Assembly: GCA_900473185.1 (NCBI GenBank)
Contig: UCKU01000003.1
Coordinates: 284,205-348,204, forward strand
Source of the DNA: Hyphomicrobiales bacterium
GTDB taxonomy: Bacteria > Pseudomonadota > Alphaproteobacteria > Rhizobiales > Rhizobiaceae
Reading direction: 5' to 3'
DNA: 64,000 nt
Below, piece after piece: positions 8,038 through 17,800 of this stretch (position 1 is the first letter of the stretch; every line of letters starts with the position of its first letter). The translations under genes and the position numbers were made by a program. Below the pieces are notes generated by a model, which was not told where the DNA came from, ran no database searches, and saw only the letters and a program-made list of their open reading frames with translations.

Positions 8038-9345
8038 TCAAGCTTCGCCGAAGACGCGGCGGAAGATCGTGTCGACATGCTTGGTGTGATAACCGAGATC
8101 GAATTTCTCGCGGAGATCCGCCTCGGAAAGTGCGGCGCGCACTTCGGCATCGGCCAGCAGTTCCTCGAGGAAGTCCTTGCCCTGTTCCCAGACCTTCATG
8201 GCGTTGCGCTGCACGAGGCGATAGGCATCCTCGCGCGACGTGCCGGCCTGCGTCAGCGCCAGGAGAACGCGCTGCGAATGGACGAGGCCGCGGAACTTGT
8301 CGAGGTTCTTCATCATGTTCTCGGGATAGACCACGAGCTTTTCGATGACGCCGGCCAGACGGTTCAGCGCGAAATCGAGGGTAACAGTGGTGTCCGGGCC
8401 GATGGCGCGCTCGACGCTCGAATGGCTGATGTCGCGCTCATGCCAGAGCGCCACGTTTTCCATTGATGGTACGACCGACATGCGCACGAGACGCGCAAGG
8501 CCGGTCAGATTTTCAGTCAGGACCGGGTTGCGCTTGTGCGGCATGGCCGAGGAGCCCTTCTGGCCCGGCGAGAAGAATTCTTCCGCCTCCAGCACTTCGG
8601 TGCGCTGCATGTGGCGGATTTCGATCGCGACGTTTTCGATCGACGAGCCGATAACGCCGAGCGTGGCGAAGAACATGGCGTGGCGGTCGCGCGGGATGAC
8701 CTGCGTGGAGACGGGCTCCGGAACGAGGCCGAGTGCTGCACAGACATGCTCTTCGACAACAGGATCGATATTGGCGAAGGTGCCGACAGCGCCGGAAATG
8801 GCGCCAGTCGCGATTTCGGCGCGGGCGGCAACGAGGCGGGCGCGGTTGCGGCTCATCTCTGCATAGAAGCGGGCGAACGTCAGGCCCATCGTCGTCGGCT
8901 CGGCATGGATGCCGTGGCTGCGGCCGATGCGGATCGTATCCTTGTGTTCGAAGGCGCGCGTCTTCAGCGCTGTCAGAACACGGTCCATGTCGGCGAGCAG
9001 GATGTCGGCAGCGCGCACGAGCTGGATGTTGAACGTGGTGTCGAGCACGTCGGAGGAGGTCATGCCCTGATGGACGAAGCGGGCGTCGGGGCCGACGATT
9101 TCGGCAAGATGCGTCAGGAAGGCGATGACGTCATGTTTGGTGACGGCCTCGATCTCATCGATGCGGGCAACGTCGAAAGTCGCCTTGCCGCCCTTTTCCC
9201 AGATAGTGGCGGCCGCCGACTTCGGGATCACGCCGAGGTCTGCCAGCGCGTCGCAGGCATGCGCCTCGATCTCGAACCAGATGCGGAACTTGGTTTCGGG
9301 AGACCAGATGGCGACCATATCGGGCCGGGAATAACGAGGGATCAT
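8038..9345 (-). CDS. purB: Adenylosuccinate lyase
   Basis: 435 residues. It cleaves SAICAR and adenylosuccinate, two beta-eliminations in purine synthesis. The fumarase/aspartase superfamily signature GSSAMPHKRNP is present near residue 265, with GRSHGIHAEPTTMGL (general acid His) near 143 and the TSSDVLDT substrate loop near 95. Start at IPRYSRPDMVAIWS, the usual N-terminus. It ends a minus-strand run of closely spaced genes (binding protein, rpe, DUF2259, membrane protein), 62 bases after the membrane gene. Confidence 0.97.
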   Translation of the reverse strand: MIPRYSRPDMVAIWSPETKFRIWFEIEAHACDALADLGVIPKSAAATIWEKGGKATFDVARIDEIEAVTKHDVIAFLTHLAEIVGPDARFVHQGMTSSDVLDTTFNIQLVRAADILLADMDRVLTALKTRAFEHKDTIRIGRSHGIHAEPTTMGLTFARFYAEMSRNRARLVAARAEIATGAISGAVGTFANIDPVVEEHVCAALGLVPEPVSTQVIPRDRHAMFFATLGVIGSSIENVAIEIRHMQRTEVLEAEEFFSPGQKGSSAMPHKRNPVLTENLTGLARLVRMSVVPSMENVALWHERDISHSSVERAIGPDTTVTLDFALNRLAGVIEKLVVYPENMMKNLDKFRGLVHSQRVLLALTQAGTSREDAYRLVQRNAMKVWEQGKDFLEELLADAEVRAALSEADLREKFDLGYHTKHVDTIFRRVFGEA

Positions 9346-9407
9346 GGGTGAGCGCCTTCATTTCGTGACAGTAGCTGCGGCCCCTGTAGCAAAGACGGCC
9401 GGCAATC

Positions 9408-9893
9408 TCAACGCATGCGTTTGGCAAGAGCCAGGCTGGTGGCAAAAAGACAGACCAGTCCGAGGGGCAAAAACAGCCCCAGGCCAAGGACGAGGAACTG
9501 ATAGACGGCGCTGGCGCCGGTAAAGACGAACTGGAACATCCAGATGATCGAGCCGAACGGCGAATGCCAGCGGGAATAGAAAATCCGGTAGTCCATAGCG
9601 AAGAGAAAGGCCGTCATCAGGACCGTGCCCGTCGTCAGCACCAGGAAGAATGCGGCAAAACGCGCCTCCACCTGATGGCCGAGCGCAAGATAGCGCCCAG
9701 CAAGCAAGTTGAAGGGCCAAGAGAGCAGCCCGCCGCCGAAATAGAGGATGGAGAGATCGAGCACATGGCTCGTCTCCCATCCATTGCGCAGATAGAGGCC
9801 GACCATGGCCGAGAGCAGCATCTGGACGCCCCAGAACGGGGCGCCGATGAAAAGTTCTGATAAGGACGGCCATGCCGCCCGCAGACGGTTCAT
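9408..9893 (-). CDS. Conserved membrane protein of unknown function
   Basis: 161 residues with four hydrophobic segments: GAPFWGVQMLLSAMVGLYL, a weak one at LDLSILYFGGGLLSW, AAFFLVLTTGTVLMTAFLF, and the long C-terminal stretch ending FLPLGLVCLFATSLAL. No domain recognised. It starts two bases after the DUF2259 stop codon, so it is co-transcribed and probably translationally coupled with it. Confidence 0.75.
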   Translation of the reverse strand: MNRLRAAWPSLSELFIGAPFWGVQMLLSAMVGLYLRNGWETSHVLDLSILYFGGGLLSWPFNLLAGRYLALGHQVEARFAAFFLVLTTGTVLMTAFLFAMDYRIFYSRWHSPFGSIIWMFQFVFTGASAVYQFLVLGLGLFLPLGLVCLFATSLALAKRMR

Positions 9894-9895
9894 TC

Positions 9896-10624
9896 TCAGG
9901 GGTGAACCGGAACGGCGATCCAGCGGCCGTTGCGGCCGTCAGGAGAGGCGCTCAGCGCCAGGATGAGGGCGATATGGACAGGCTTGCCCGATTCCGGCTG
10001 ATAGACGAGGGCGCCGCCCATGCGATATTCCACGGTACAGCCGCGATCTGCCGGCAGCGACTTGTCCTCATGCACCAGCTGGCGGTTCGGCGCACCGTCC
10101 TTCTCGATGAGCTGCAGGGTGAAGCCGATGACGCGGTTGACGTCCTTGCAGCTTTCCGGCTTGGCGACTTCGGCATCGCCGAGCAGCAGCGAATAGGCGC
10201 CCCGCGGCGGGCCGTCACTTGCAATCGTCGTGTAACGGATCGTCTTCATCGGCGAGCCGAGTTCGGTCGGCGGGTTGAAGGCTGCGATCAGGCCGGGATT
10301 GGTCAGAAGGTCGTACTTGTCCATCTGTTGGCGGGCTGCCGTCAGATTCTGGCGGCGTGCCTTGGACAGATCGGCATCCTTGTCGGTCAGTTCCAGATGA
10401 AAGGGCGTGCCCTCGAGATCGGCCCCCGTGTCGGTATCGATGAAATAGGTATCCGAATAGGGGATCTTGCCATCCTTCATGCCGAATTCCTGGAAGGCAA
10501 AGACCTTGCCGTCGGAGGAGAAGCCGACAGGCTGCATATTGGCGATATCGCCGGCAGAGGCCGTGGCCGCCATGCCGGTCAGCAGGGCGGCGAAAAACCC
10601 GCCCATGAACATGCGCTTCGTCAT
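9896..10624 (-). CDS. DUF2259 family predicted secreted protein
   Basis: 242 residues. Residues 1-24 form a signal peptide (Phe/Leu-rich core, then TASAG). The mature chain begins DIANMQPVGFSSDGKVFAFQEFG, typical of DUF2259, a periplasmic family whose N-terminal part resembles a beta-propeller blade repeat. Two Cys (SCKDVN and RGCTVEY) could form a disulfide. Its start codon overlaps the rpe stop codon by one base, so expression follows rpe. Function unknown. Confidence 0.82.
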   Translation of the reverse strand: MTKRMFMGGFFAALLTGMAATASAGDIANMQPVGFSSDGKVFAFQEFGMKDGKIPYSDTYFIDTDTGADLEGTPFHLELTDKDADLSKARRQNLTAARQQMDKYDLLTNPGLIAAFNPPTELGSPMKTIRYTTIASDGPPRGAYSLLLGDAEVAKPESCKDVNRVIGFTLQLIEKDGAPNRQLVHEDKSLPADRGCTVEYRMGGALVYQPESGKPVHIALILALSASPDGRNGRWIAVPVHP

Positions 10625-11301
10625 CAGCGAGCTCCCTCAGCCGCGTTGCGAAGGGCGGTAATGGCCTGGCGATAGGCCTCGACCGAGCCGCCCTTGAAAA
10701 TTGCCGATCCGGCGACGAGCACATTGCCGCCGGCCTTTGCCACGGCAGGCGCGGTATCGACCGTCACACCGCCGTCCACCTCAAGCTCGATCGGGCGATC
10801 ACCGATGAGTGACTTTGCCGCTGCGATCTTGTCTGCCATTGCCGGAATGAATTTCTGACCGCCGAAACCGGGGTTGACGGACATAATGAGAATGAGGTCG
10901 ACATCGTCAAGCACGTTCTCGACCACCGAGAGCGGCGTTGCCGGATTGAGGGTGACACCGACCTTCTTGCCGAGATGGCGGATCGTCTGCAGCGAGCGGT
11001 GCAGGTGCGGTCCGGCCTCTGCATGCACGGTGATGCGATCACAGCCGGCCTTTGCGAAAGCCTCCAGATAGGGATCGGCCGGCGAGATCATCAGATGGCA
11101 GTCGAAGGTCGCATCCGTATAGGAGCGCAGCGACTTGATGACATCGGGGCCGAAGGAGATGTTCGGCACGAAATGACCGTCCATGACATCGAGATGGATC
11201 CAGTCGGCGCCGGCCGCGGTGACGTTGCGCACTTCCTCGCCGAGCTTTGCAAAATCTGCCGCCAGGATCGATGGGGCGATGCGGATGGGCAATGTCGTCA
11301 T
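10624..11301 (-). CDS. rpe: Ribulose-phosphate 3-epimerase
   Basis: 225 residues, TIM-barrel enzyme interconverting ribulose-5-phosphate and xylulose-5-phosphate in the pentose phosphate pathway. Signatures: [34 protein letters not shown] (metal His and catalytic Asp), [15 protein letters not shown] and the second catalytic Asp in LEVDGGV. Full length. Lies 59 bases downstream of the ABC binding-protein gene, in the same orientation. Confidence 0.96.
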   Translation of the reverse strand: MTTLPIRIAPSILAADFAKLGEEVRNVTAAGADWIHLDVMDGHFVPNISFGPDVIKSLRSYTDATFDCHLMISPADPYLEAFAKAGCDRITVHAEAGPHLHRSLQTIRHLGKKVGVTLNPATPLSVVENVLDDVDLILIMSVNPGFGGQKFIPAMADKIAAAKSLIGDRPIELEVDGGVTVDTAPAVAKAGGNVLVAGSAIFKGGSVEAYRQAITALRNAAEGAR

Positions 11302-11360
11302 GGTCTCGGTCTCCTCTCAACCGGAAGCGGCCGAACCGCCTCACGGCAAATTTCAATAGA

Positions 11361-12443
11361 TCAGTCTGTCCCATCGGCGGGCGGGACGAACGTGTCGCCG
11401 CGCCATTCGAGAAGACGATAGGGATTTTGCGACAGTTCATGGGCCGGCGTGAAGATGACCGGGCTGATCGGCGTATTGAACTGCGTTCCGATCAGTTTCT
11501 CAGCCACCGGCTTGCCTTCGGCCACCGCCGCCTGCACGGCCTGATCGGCAATCAGCGCGGCTGCGGCTGCCGGCAGGACATAACCTTCCGGTTCGGTTCC
11601 GGCTGCGCGCAAGGCCTCAACGGTCGCAGCCGCATCCGGCAGAAGCGCATATTCGGGAATGGCAACGGCGCGTACGCCATCGGCCAGCGCCAGCGGCTGG
11701 TTTGCAGCGCGCATCGCGTCGCCGCTCAGAATGTCGAGCGGGATCTTTTCAGCCTTGGCGTCCCGGGCGATGATGGCGACATCGTTCCTGTCGCCGCCGA
11801 TGAAGACCTTGGTGGCGCCGGCCCGCTTCAGGCGGCGTACGAGGCCGATCTGTTGTTCCTGTCCTGGCCGGTAGGTATCGGTGAAAACAGGCTTCAGGCC
11901 ATTTTCTTCCAGTGCGTTGCGCACGGCTTCCGTTAGTTCGCGGCCATGGATCGTACCGTCCTCGATGAGAGCGATCGGAGACGCCGTCCATTGCTGCAGG
12001 ATGATCTGAATGATCCTGGCGGCTTCATCACTATCCTGCGGACCGAGGCGGAAGAGGGGCCAGCCGTTCTTCAGCGAATCCTCCATCAGGATGCGCGAGC
12101 GTACCGACACGGTGATGACGGGAATATTGGCGTCCTTCAGCTTCGGCAGGGCGCCTTCCAGCGTCTCGCTGCAGAGGAAGCCGATGGCGATCTGAACCTT
12201 GGCAGCAATCAGCGCATCGGCGATCGCCTGGCCGCTATTGTCCTGGCAGGTCTCATTGACAGGAACGACCGTATTGCCCGCCCGCTGGATCTCAAAATTC
12301 GCGCCGGCGGAAATCTGTGCGCCGAGCGAGGCGAAAGTGCCCTCTTGCGGCGCCACGACGCCGATCGTCACGCCGGCCGCGCGGCCTTCGGCCGTCAACG
12401 CCATGAGCGACAGAAGGGCGGCTATGACACGGAGGGTCATCAT
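11361..12443 (-). CDS. ABC transporter periplasmic binding protein, branched-chain amino acid type
   Basis: 360 residues from the ATG at 12443; a signal peptide (MMTLRVIAALLSLMALTAEGRAA) precedes the mature VTIGVVAPQEGTFASLGAQI. The fold is Peripla_BP_6/LivJ-like, with the two-lobed pattern and a Cys near QDNSGQA. Unusually no permease or ATPase genes lie beside it. Either it works with a transporter encoded elsewhere or it is a sensor partner. The upstream in-frame extension to 12593 has no signal-peptide logic and is rejected. Confidence 0.83.
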   Translation of the reverse strand: MMTLRVIAALLSLMALTAEGRAAGVTIGVVAPQEGTFASLGAQISAGANFEIQRAGNTVVPVNETCQDNSGQAIADALIAAKVQIAIGFLCSETLEGALPKLKDANIPVITVSVRSRILMEDSLKNGWPLFRLGPQDSDEAARIIQIILQQWTASPIALIEDGTIHGRELTEAVRNALEENGLKPVFTDTYRPGQEQQIGLVRRLKRAGATKVFIGGDRNDVAIIARDAKAEKIPLDILSGDAMRAANQPLALADGVRAVAIPEYALLPDAAATVEALRAAGTEPEGYVLPAAAAALIADQAVQAAVAEGKPVAEKLIGTQFNTPISPVIFTPAHELSQNPYRLLEWRGDTFVPPADGTD

Positions 12444-12603
12444 GAAAGGTGCAGGTCTCTCGTCTTGTCCATGCCCTTTTATCCGCACGGCGGCAATCGT
12501 CAAAGAAAAACAAGCGTGTTCTGCAGCTTTTAGAGGGTGCCATTGTAGAAAAGGTAACCGATGCCCGCCATATTGGTGAAATAATAAAAACAAGACACTG
12601 ATT

Positions 12604-13110
12604 GTGGAGAAGCATGTGTTGAACAGGCAGCATATCGATCCCGGCCTCTATCGCGATGCCATGAGCCGCTATGCCGGCCATGTGCAGCTCGTGACGACGG
12701 CGCTCGGTGAAGCCCGCCGTGGCGTCACCATCACGGCTGCCTGCTCGGTGTCCGACAATCCGGCTTCCGTTCTCGTCTGCCTCAGCAACACCAATGCGAA
12801 GAACGAGATCTTCTGGCGCAGTGGCATCTTCGCGCTGAACTCGCTCGGCGCCCATCATCAGGGCGTTGCCGATGCCTTTTCAGGCCGCACGCATCTGGAA
12901 AACGGAGATCGTTTCTTGAGCGCCCGCTTCGAAACGCTGGCAACGGGCGCGCCCGTACTTGCCGATGCGCTTGCCGTCTTCGACTGTCGGGTGACCGACA
13001 TCAAGGAAATGCCGACCCATAACGTCATCTTCGGCGAGGTCGCTGCCGTTCGTTTCACCGAGATCCACCCGGCGCTTCTTTATTTGAACCGCGGTTATCA
13101 CACGATATAG
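12604..13110 (+). CDS. Flavin reductase family protein (HpaC/RutF-like)
   Basis: 168 residues. The flavin-reductase-like fold is shown by YAGHVQLVTTALGEARRGVTITAACSVSDNPASVLVCLSNTNAKNEIF, followed by FALNSLGAHHQGVADAFSG, matching the NAD(P)H:FMN reductases that feed two-component monooxygenases. No monooxygenase gene lies next to it, so its partner is unknown. The start is ambiguous: GTG at 12604 or 12616, or TTG at 12619, the last best placed after GGAGA. Confidence 0.85.
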   Translation: MEKHVLNRQHIDPGLYRDAMSRYAGHVQLVTTALGEARRGVTITAACSVSDNPASVLVCLSNTNAKNEIFWRSGIFALNSLGAHHQGVADAFSGRTHLENGDRFLSARFETLATGAPVLADALAVFDCRVTDIKEMPTHNVIFGEVAAVRFTEIHPALLYLNRGYHTI

Positions 13111-13139
13111 GGTCGGCTGCGCAGGAAAGAGGACAGGCC

Positions 13140-13457
13140 ATGGACAATGCCGGCATCGATGAAATGTTTCAGTCGCTTGGGCCTGTCACCATCAAGCGCA
13201 TGTTCGGCGGCAAGGGCATCTACCATCTCGGCCGGATCCTGGCGCTCGAAGTGCGCGACGAAATCCTGCTGAAGGCCGATGAAGAGAGCGCGCCGGAATT
13301 TGCCGCGGCAGGCGCCAGCCAATGGTTCTACGAGGGCAAGAAGGGAACTCCGGTGAAGATGCCCTATTGGAGCATCCCCGACGAGGCCTATGACGATCCC
13401 GACATCATGGCGCGCTGGGTGCGGCTTGCCTATGAGGCGGCGCTGCGGGCTGAATGA
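13140..13457 (+). CDS. TfoX N-terminal domain protein
   Basis: 105 residues, a stand-alone TfoX_N domain: MFGGKGIYHLGRILALEVRDEILLKAD and the C-terminal DEAYDDPDIMARWVRLAYEAALRA. In gammaproteobacteria the full-length TfoX/Sxy governs competence, but single-domain versions are widespread in rhizobia and their role is unknown. Its ATG follows AGGACAGGCC. Its TGA abuts the NUDIX stop codon on the other strand (TGATCA at 13455-13460). Confidence 0.85.
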   Translation: MDNAGIDEMFQSLGPVTIKRMFGGKGIYHLGRILALEVRDEILLKADEESAPEFAAAGASQWFYEGKKGTPVKMPYWSIPDEAYDDPDIMARWVRLAYEAALRAE

Positions 13458-13880
13458 TCAGCGCAACTCGCCAGCTGGAAGAGCTGATATCGCGACCTTC
13501 GTGAAAGCCGACAGCGGCTCGGGCAGGTCGGCAACGCCGAACCAACCGAAATCCGAGAGCTTGTCGGGTTCGGTGAGCTGTGGTTCGCCCACCACGTCGC
13601 GGGCGATATAGAGAAGGGAAATCCAGTGCTGGCGGTCGGCATCGATGATCTGTTCGGTCAAGCCGATCCGCTCGATGCGGCCGATGGTCATTCCCGTTTC
13701 TTCTTCCGCCTCGCGACGCGCGGCTTCCTCAGCCGGCTCCATATGGTCGACCTTACCGCCGACGATATTCCAGTAGCCGGCTTCAGGCGGACGCAAGCGT
13801 TTGTAGAGGAGGATTTTGCCGTCGCGCAAAATCACCAGGCCTACACCGAGGCCTGGGAAATCGATGCCGGGCTGACCCAT
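13458..13880 (-). CDS. NUDIX hydrolase
   Basis: 140 residues from ATG 13880. The NUDIX box is complete: GGKVDHMEPAEEAARREAEEETG near residues 39-61 (GX5EX7REUXEEXGU). It hydrolyses a nucleoside diphosphate linked to another moiety; substrate not predictable, with ADP-ribose or oxidised nucleotides as options. It begins seven bases after the helicase stop codon, so the two are co-transcribed. Confidence 0.9.
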   Translation of the reverse strand: MGQPGIDFPGLGVGLVILRDGKILLYKRLRPPEAGYWNIVGGKVDHMEPAEEAARREAEEETGMTIGRIERIGLTEQIIDADRQHWISLLYIARDVVGEPQLTEPDKLSDFGWFGVADLPEPLSAFTKVAISALPAGELR

Positions 13881-13887
13881 GGGGCAC

Positions 13888-15396
13888 TCAGGCCTTGGCG
13901 TTTCCAGCAATCAGCATGAAAGCGGGGATATCGTCACCGAAACCGACCGGCGTCGGGCCGTCGTCATGGTCGCGATGGCGGCGACGCTCACGATTGTCGT
14001 CATTCGCCGGATATTGCCGACCGTTGCGCGCGTTGTTCTGTGGCTTCGGTTCTGCTTTGCGCTCGTTCTTCACGGTTTCGGCCCTTGCTGGTCTTGCTGG
14101 TGCTGCTTCCACGACTTCAACGCCATTATCTTCGGCATTGATATCAGATTTATGACTCGCAGGCCGACGGTCACGGTCGCGGCCACGATCTCTATCCCGC
14201 TCACGAGGCTTTCCGCGGCGGGGAGACCGCTCACTGTCGCGGCTTTCTTCGGCCGGCGGCAGGGCGGAGAGATCGCCGCTCTGCCATTCGACCTTTTCGC
14301 CGATCAGCTTTTCGATCGCGTCGGCATGTTTCTGGTCGCGGCGGGTGACGATGGTGAAGGAAGCACCGGAGCGACCGGCGCGGCCGGTGCGGCCGATACG
14401 GTGAACGTAGTCTTCCGAATGAATCGGCACGTCGAAATTGAAGACGTGACTGACATCGGGAATATCGAGGCCGCGGGCTGCGACGTCGGAGGCGACGAGC
14501 AGCTGGATGTTGCCGTCCTTGAAGTTGGCAAGCATGGCCATGCGCGAGCGCTGGTCCATGTCGCCGTGCAGGGCGCCGACCGAGAAGCCGTGACGCTCCA
14601 GCGAACGGAAGAGATCAGCGACATCCTTCTTGCGGTTGCAGAAGATAATCGCGTTCTTCAGATCGGTCTGAGCGCGGATGAGGTCACGCAATGTGGCGCG
14701 CTTCTCGTAATCCTTGTCGTGAGAGGCGACGAAACGCTGCGTGATGGTGACCGACGCCGAGGCCGGCTTGGAGACTTCGATCCGCTCCGGGTTCTGCAGG
14801 AAGCGATCCGCGAGCTTCTGGATCTCCGGCGGCATGGTGGCCGAGAAGAACAGCGTCTGGCGGGTGAAGGGGATCAGCTTGGCAATGCGCTCGATATCGG
14901 GAATGAAGCCCATGTCGAGCATGCGGTCGGCTTCGTCGATGACGAGGATCTCGACACCGCTCATCAGGAGCTTGCCGCGCTCGAAATGGTCGAGAAGGCG
15001 TCCGGGCGTGCAGATCAGCACGTCTGCGCCGCGCTCAAGCTTGCGATCCTGGTCTTCAAAGGAAACGCCGCCGATGAGGAGGGCAACGTTGAGGCGGTGG
15101 TTCTTGCCGTATTTTTCAAAATTCTCGGCAACCTGGGCGGCCAGCTCGCGGGTCGGTTCCAGGATCAGCGTGCGGGGCATGCGGGCGCGGGCGCGGCCCT
15201 TTTCCAGAAGCGACAGCATGGGAAGAACGAATGATGCCGTCTTGCCGGTGCCCGTCTGTGCGATGCCACAGATGTCGCGGCGCTCAAGCGCGAAGGGAAT
15301 TGCCCCGGCCTGAATGGGAGTGGGGATGGTGTAGCCCGCATCGGTAACAGCGGAGAGCACTTTGGGGCTCAAACCAAGTTCAGCAAATGTCGTCAA
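13888..15396 (-). CDS. rhlE: DEAD-box RNA helicase, RhlE type
   Basis: 502 residues if started at the TTG at 15396 (LTTFAELGLSPKVL, the family N-terminus); an ATG at 15453 would add 19 residues without a ribosome site. Helicase motifs in order: Q motif (PTPIQAGAIP), AQTGTGKT, PTRELAAQ, TPGRLLD, VIDEADRMLD, FSATMP, VASDVAARGLDIPDV and HRIGRTGRAG. The last 130 residues are a basic Arg/Asp-rich tail (RERDRDRGRDRDRR), expected to bind RNA. Likely a cold-responsive or ribosome-assembly helicase. Co-transcribed with the NUDIX gene. Confidence 0.93.
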   Translation of the reverse strand: MTTFAELGLSPKVLSAVTDAGYTIPTPIQAGAIPFALERRDICGIAQTGTGKTASFVLPMLSLLEKGRARARMPRTLILEPTRELAAQVAENFEKYGKNHRLNVALLIGGVSFEDQDRKLERGADVLICTPGRLLDHFERGKLLMSGVEILVIDEADRMLDMGFIPDIERIAKLIPFTRQTLFFSATMPPEIQKLADRFLQNPERIEVSKPASASVTITQRFVASHDKDYEKRATLRDLIRAQTDLKNAIIFCNRKKDVADLFRSLERHGFSVGALHGDMDQRSRMAMLANFKDGNIQLLVASDVAARGLDIPDVSHVFNFDVPIHSEDYVHRIGRTGRAGRSGASFTIVTRRDQKHADAIEKLIGEKVEWQSGDLSALPPAEESRDSERSPRRGKPRERDRDRGRDRDRRPASHKSDINAEDNGVEVVEAAPARPARAETVKNERKAEPKPQNNARNGRQYPANDDNRERRRHRDHDDGPTPVGFGDDIPAFMLIAGNAKA

Positions 15397-15552
15397 AGGG
15401 AAAACTGTTTCCGTTCCGTTCGGCCGGTCTCTGGCGAGTCGGCAGGATTGCATGCCGCAATGGTGGGCGACATAGTCCTAAACGGCCGGCAAGTCAAGGA
15501 ATAGCGTCTCCACCCCAGGTAGCGAGGTGAAGCGTTCGTTACTGCGATCCGG

Positions 15553-16875
15553 CTATTTTATATAAGTGGCAAGTTTAAGGCCGGCATTCATGAAGTAGAT
15601 CGGATCGACGGCATGTCCATCCTGACGTACCTCATAATGCAGGTGCGTACCGGTGGAGCGGCCTGTGCTGCCGGCAAGGCCGATGACATCGTTGCGATCG
15701 ACCGTATCGCCGACCTTGACCAATATTTCCGACATATGGCCGTAGCGCGTCGAAATGCCGTTGCCGTGATCGACCTCGACCATGTTGCCGTAGCCTCCGG
15801 TCCAGCCGGCTGCAATCACCTTGCCGGGCGCGGTGGGGCGGATCCTTTCACCGGGCGAGAAACGGAAGTCGATGCCGGAATGCAGGGCGAGCCGGCCAAG
15901 GAAGGGATCGCGCCGGTTGCCGAAGGGGCTCGTGACTTCCTTGCCAATGGCCGGATTGCGGAAGGGCAGGGCTTCGGCGGTGCTGCGCACCGCTTCCAGA
16001 CGCGTCAGCGCACCATCGAGCTGGACGAGTGAATTGTTGAAATCGTCGTTGCTTTCGGGCTCGACGTAAGGACCGCCAATGGCGCTGTCCTCTTCTTCCT
16101 TGGCGGCGATCGTCTCAGCCGGAACGGCGATATGGAAGCGGTCGAGCACGCCTTCGATCGTATTGGCGGCGTTGCCGGCGTCGCTCGTCAGCTGGTCGAT
16201 GCGGTTCTTCTGGTCCTGCTCGACGGTCTTCAGTGAGAGCGTGACCTTCGAAAAGATGCGGTCTGCGCGATCGCCGACGGTTTCCTCAGCGGGAACATAG
16301 GCAAGGGTGGAATTGTCGGGGGTCTCGGCGTCGGTCGGCTTGCTGTCGCCTGCCAGCATCTTTTCGATCGCCTGCGCACCGCCGGTCAGCGAAGCGCGTT
16401 TATCCTTGATCTCGGGCGCATAGGATTGCGCCGGCACATCCGCGGCAGACGCATCCTTGCCCGTCAGGCCGGAGCTTTGGGCGCGATCGAGCAGATTATC
16501 GAGCTTGCCGTGGCGCGAAGTCAGCGCCATCTGCTGTTCCATCAGCTTGTCGACCTTGTCCTCCACCACCTGCTGATCGAGAAGCTGGCGAGAGGTGATG
16601 CGGTCGACCTGGGCGCGCAGCGCTGCGATGCGATCCTCATAGTCATGCTGCATGCGGGCCTGGCGGGCCATGGTCGCGCCGATCAGATCGTCGCGCAGTA
16701 CGAGGTAGGAGGTGGCAAGCAGATAGCCAATGGAGAATACGCCGACGAAGCAGAAGACGAGGGCGGCCATCCATGGCTTCACCGTCATGTGACGCACCTT
16801 GTCGCCACTGGCAAGAATGAGGACGTGTTCCTGCGCCCTCTTGCCGAAGACCCGACTGTGATGTCCGTTCGTCAC
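15553..16875 (-). CDS. M23 family metallopeptidase with coiled coil
   Basis: 440 residues from GTG 16875, preceded by GGGAG. A cytoplasmic N-terminus, one transmembrane segment (AALVFCFVGVFSIGYLLATSYLVL, about 35-58) and a periplasmic coiled coil (about 70-130), then a linker. The C-terminal LytM/peptidase M23 domain carries the zinc and catalytic residues HSGIDF, RYGHMSEI and THLHYEV (HxH). So it should be an active peptidoglycan endopeptidase rather than a degenerate EnvC/NlpD type. Probably acts in cell-wall growth or division. Confidence 0.92.
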   Translation of the reverse strand: MTNGHHSRVFGKRAQEHVLILASGDKVRHMTVKPWMAALVFCFVGVFSIGYLLATSYLVLRDDLIGATMARQARMQHDYEDRIAALRAQVDRITSRQLLDQQVVEDKVDKLMEQQMALTSRHGKLDNLLDRAQSSGLTGKDASAADVPAQSYAPEIKDKRASLTGGAQAIEKMLAGDSKPTDAETPDNSTLAYVPAEETVGDRADRIFSKVTLSLKTVEQDQKNRIDQLTSDAGNAANTIEGVLDRFHIAVPAETIAAKEEEDSAIGGPYVEPESNDDFNNSLVQLDGALTRLEAVRSTAEALPFRNPAIGKEVTSPFGNRRDPFLGRLALHSGIDFRFSPGERIRPTAPGKVIAAGWTGGYGNMVEVDHGNGISTRYGHMSEILVKVGDTVDRNDVIGLAGSTGRSTGTHLHYEVRQDGHAVDPIYFMNAGLKLATYIK

Positions 16876-16981
16876 GAAGGGTCTCCCAAAGATTCGCTTT
16901 TAGCGCCCAGCCTCATTGGGAAATGATTACATACTTTTATGGTTAACAGTCGGTTTACGCAGGCCTGTTGGAGCTTGTCGC

Positions 16982-17800
16982 TCAACTCTGGCTGGTCGAG
17001 GTGAGCGCGCGGTAGAAGGAGGGGGTTAGGCCGGCTTCGGCACGGGCCACATCGTTGAACGGCGCCTTCAGTGGACCGCGGAAATTGGACCGCACCAGTT
17101 CCTGGAATGTCCTTGCCGGATCGCGCTTTTTGCGGGCGCAGAGAAAACGGAACCATTTGGCGCCGACGGCGACATGGCCCTTCTCGTCGTTGTAGATGAC
17201 GTCGAGAACGGCGGCACTTTCGAGGTCGCCGGTCTCACGCATCTTGGCCTGCAGCGCAGGCGTAACATCGAGGCCGCGCGCTTCGAGAATGAGCGGCACG
17301 ACGGCAAGCCGTGCCGTCAGGTCGTTGCGGGTCGAATGTGCCGCCTGCCAGAGGCCGTCATGGGCGGGCAGATCGCCATAATCGGCGCCGAGATCATTGA
17401 GCCGCTTGCGCACCATGCGGAAATGCTTGGCCTCTTCGTAGGCCACCTGCATCCAGCCATCGAAGAAGGAATTCGGCACATGGGCGGAGGCAAATCGGGC
17501 AACGATATCGAGCGCCAGATCGACGGCATTGAGCTCGATATGGGCGATCGCGTGGAGCAGGGCGATGCGGCCATGCACGGTATGGAGCGAGCGTTTTCCG
17601 ACCTGCGTCGGCGGCACCAGCAGCGGTTTTTCCGGCCGGCCGGGACGCTCGGGCAGGGGCGCGTCCAGTGGCGAGCGCAGTGAGATGCGCCGGGCGAACC
17701 ATCTGGTAGCGCTTTCCTGCGCGAGCTCCGTCTTGCGGTCGAGATCGGCGGAGCGGATCGCATCGATCGCGCCGCCGCGCAGCGAAGTAATGGTCGTCAC
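16982..17800 (-). CDS. Ferritin-like DUF455 family protein
   Basis: 272 residues from the GTG at 17800, which overlaps the bcp stop by four bases (GTGA). Ferritin-like fold: a helix with IAHIELNAVDLALDIVARF, AYEEAKHFRMVRKRL (ExxH) and YNDEKGHVAVGAKWF (second ExxH) give the expected di-metal ligands. COG2833/DUF455 proteins have no fixed function; an oxidoreductase or iron-handling role is likely. Coupling to a peroxiredoxin suggests a link to oxidative stress. Confidence 0.85.
   Translation of the reverse strand: MTTITSLRGGAIDAIRSADLDRKTELAQESATRWFARRISLRSPLDAPLPERPGRPEKPLLVPPTQVGKRSLHTVHGRIALLHAIAHIELNAVDLALDIVARFASAHVPNSFFDGWMQVAYEEAKHFRMVRKRLNDLGADYGDLPAHDGLWQAAHSTRNDLTARLAVVPLILEARGLDVTPALQAKMRETGDLESAAVLDVIYNDEKGHVAVGAKWFRFLCARKKRDPARTFQELVRSNFRGPLKAPFNDVARAEAGLTPSFYRALTSTSQS

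Noticed and set aside
11361..12443. A full ABC transporter operon around the binding-protein gene
   Set aside because: No permease or ATPase genes are adjacent; neighbours are rpe and a flavin reductase.
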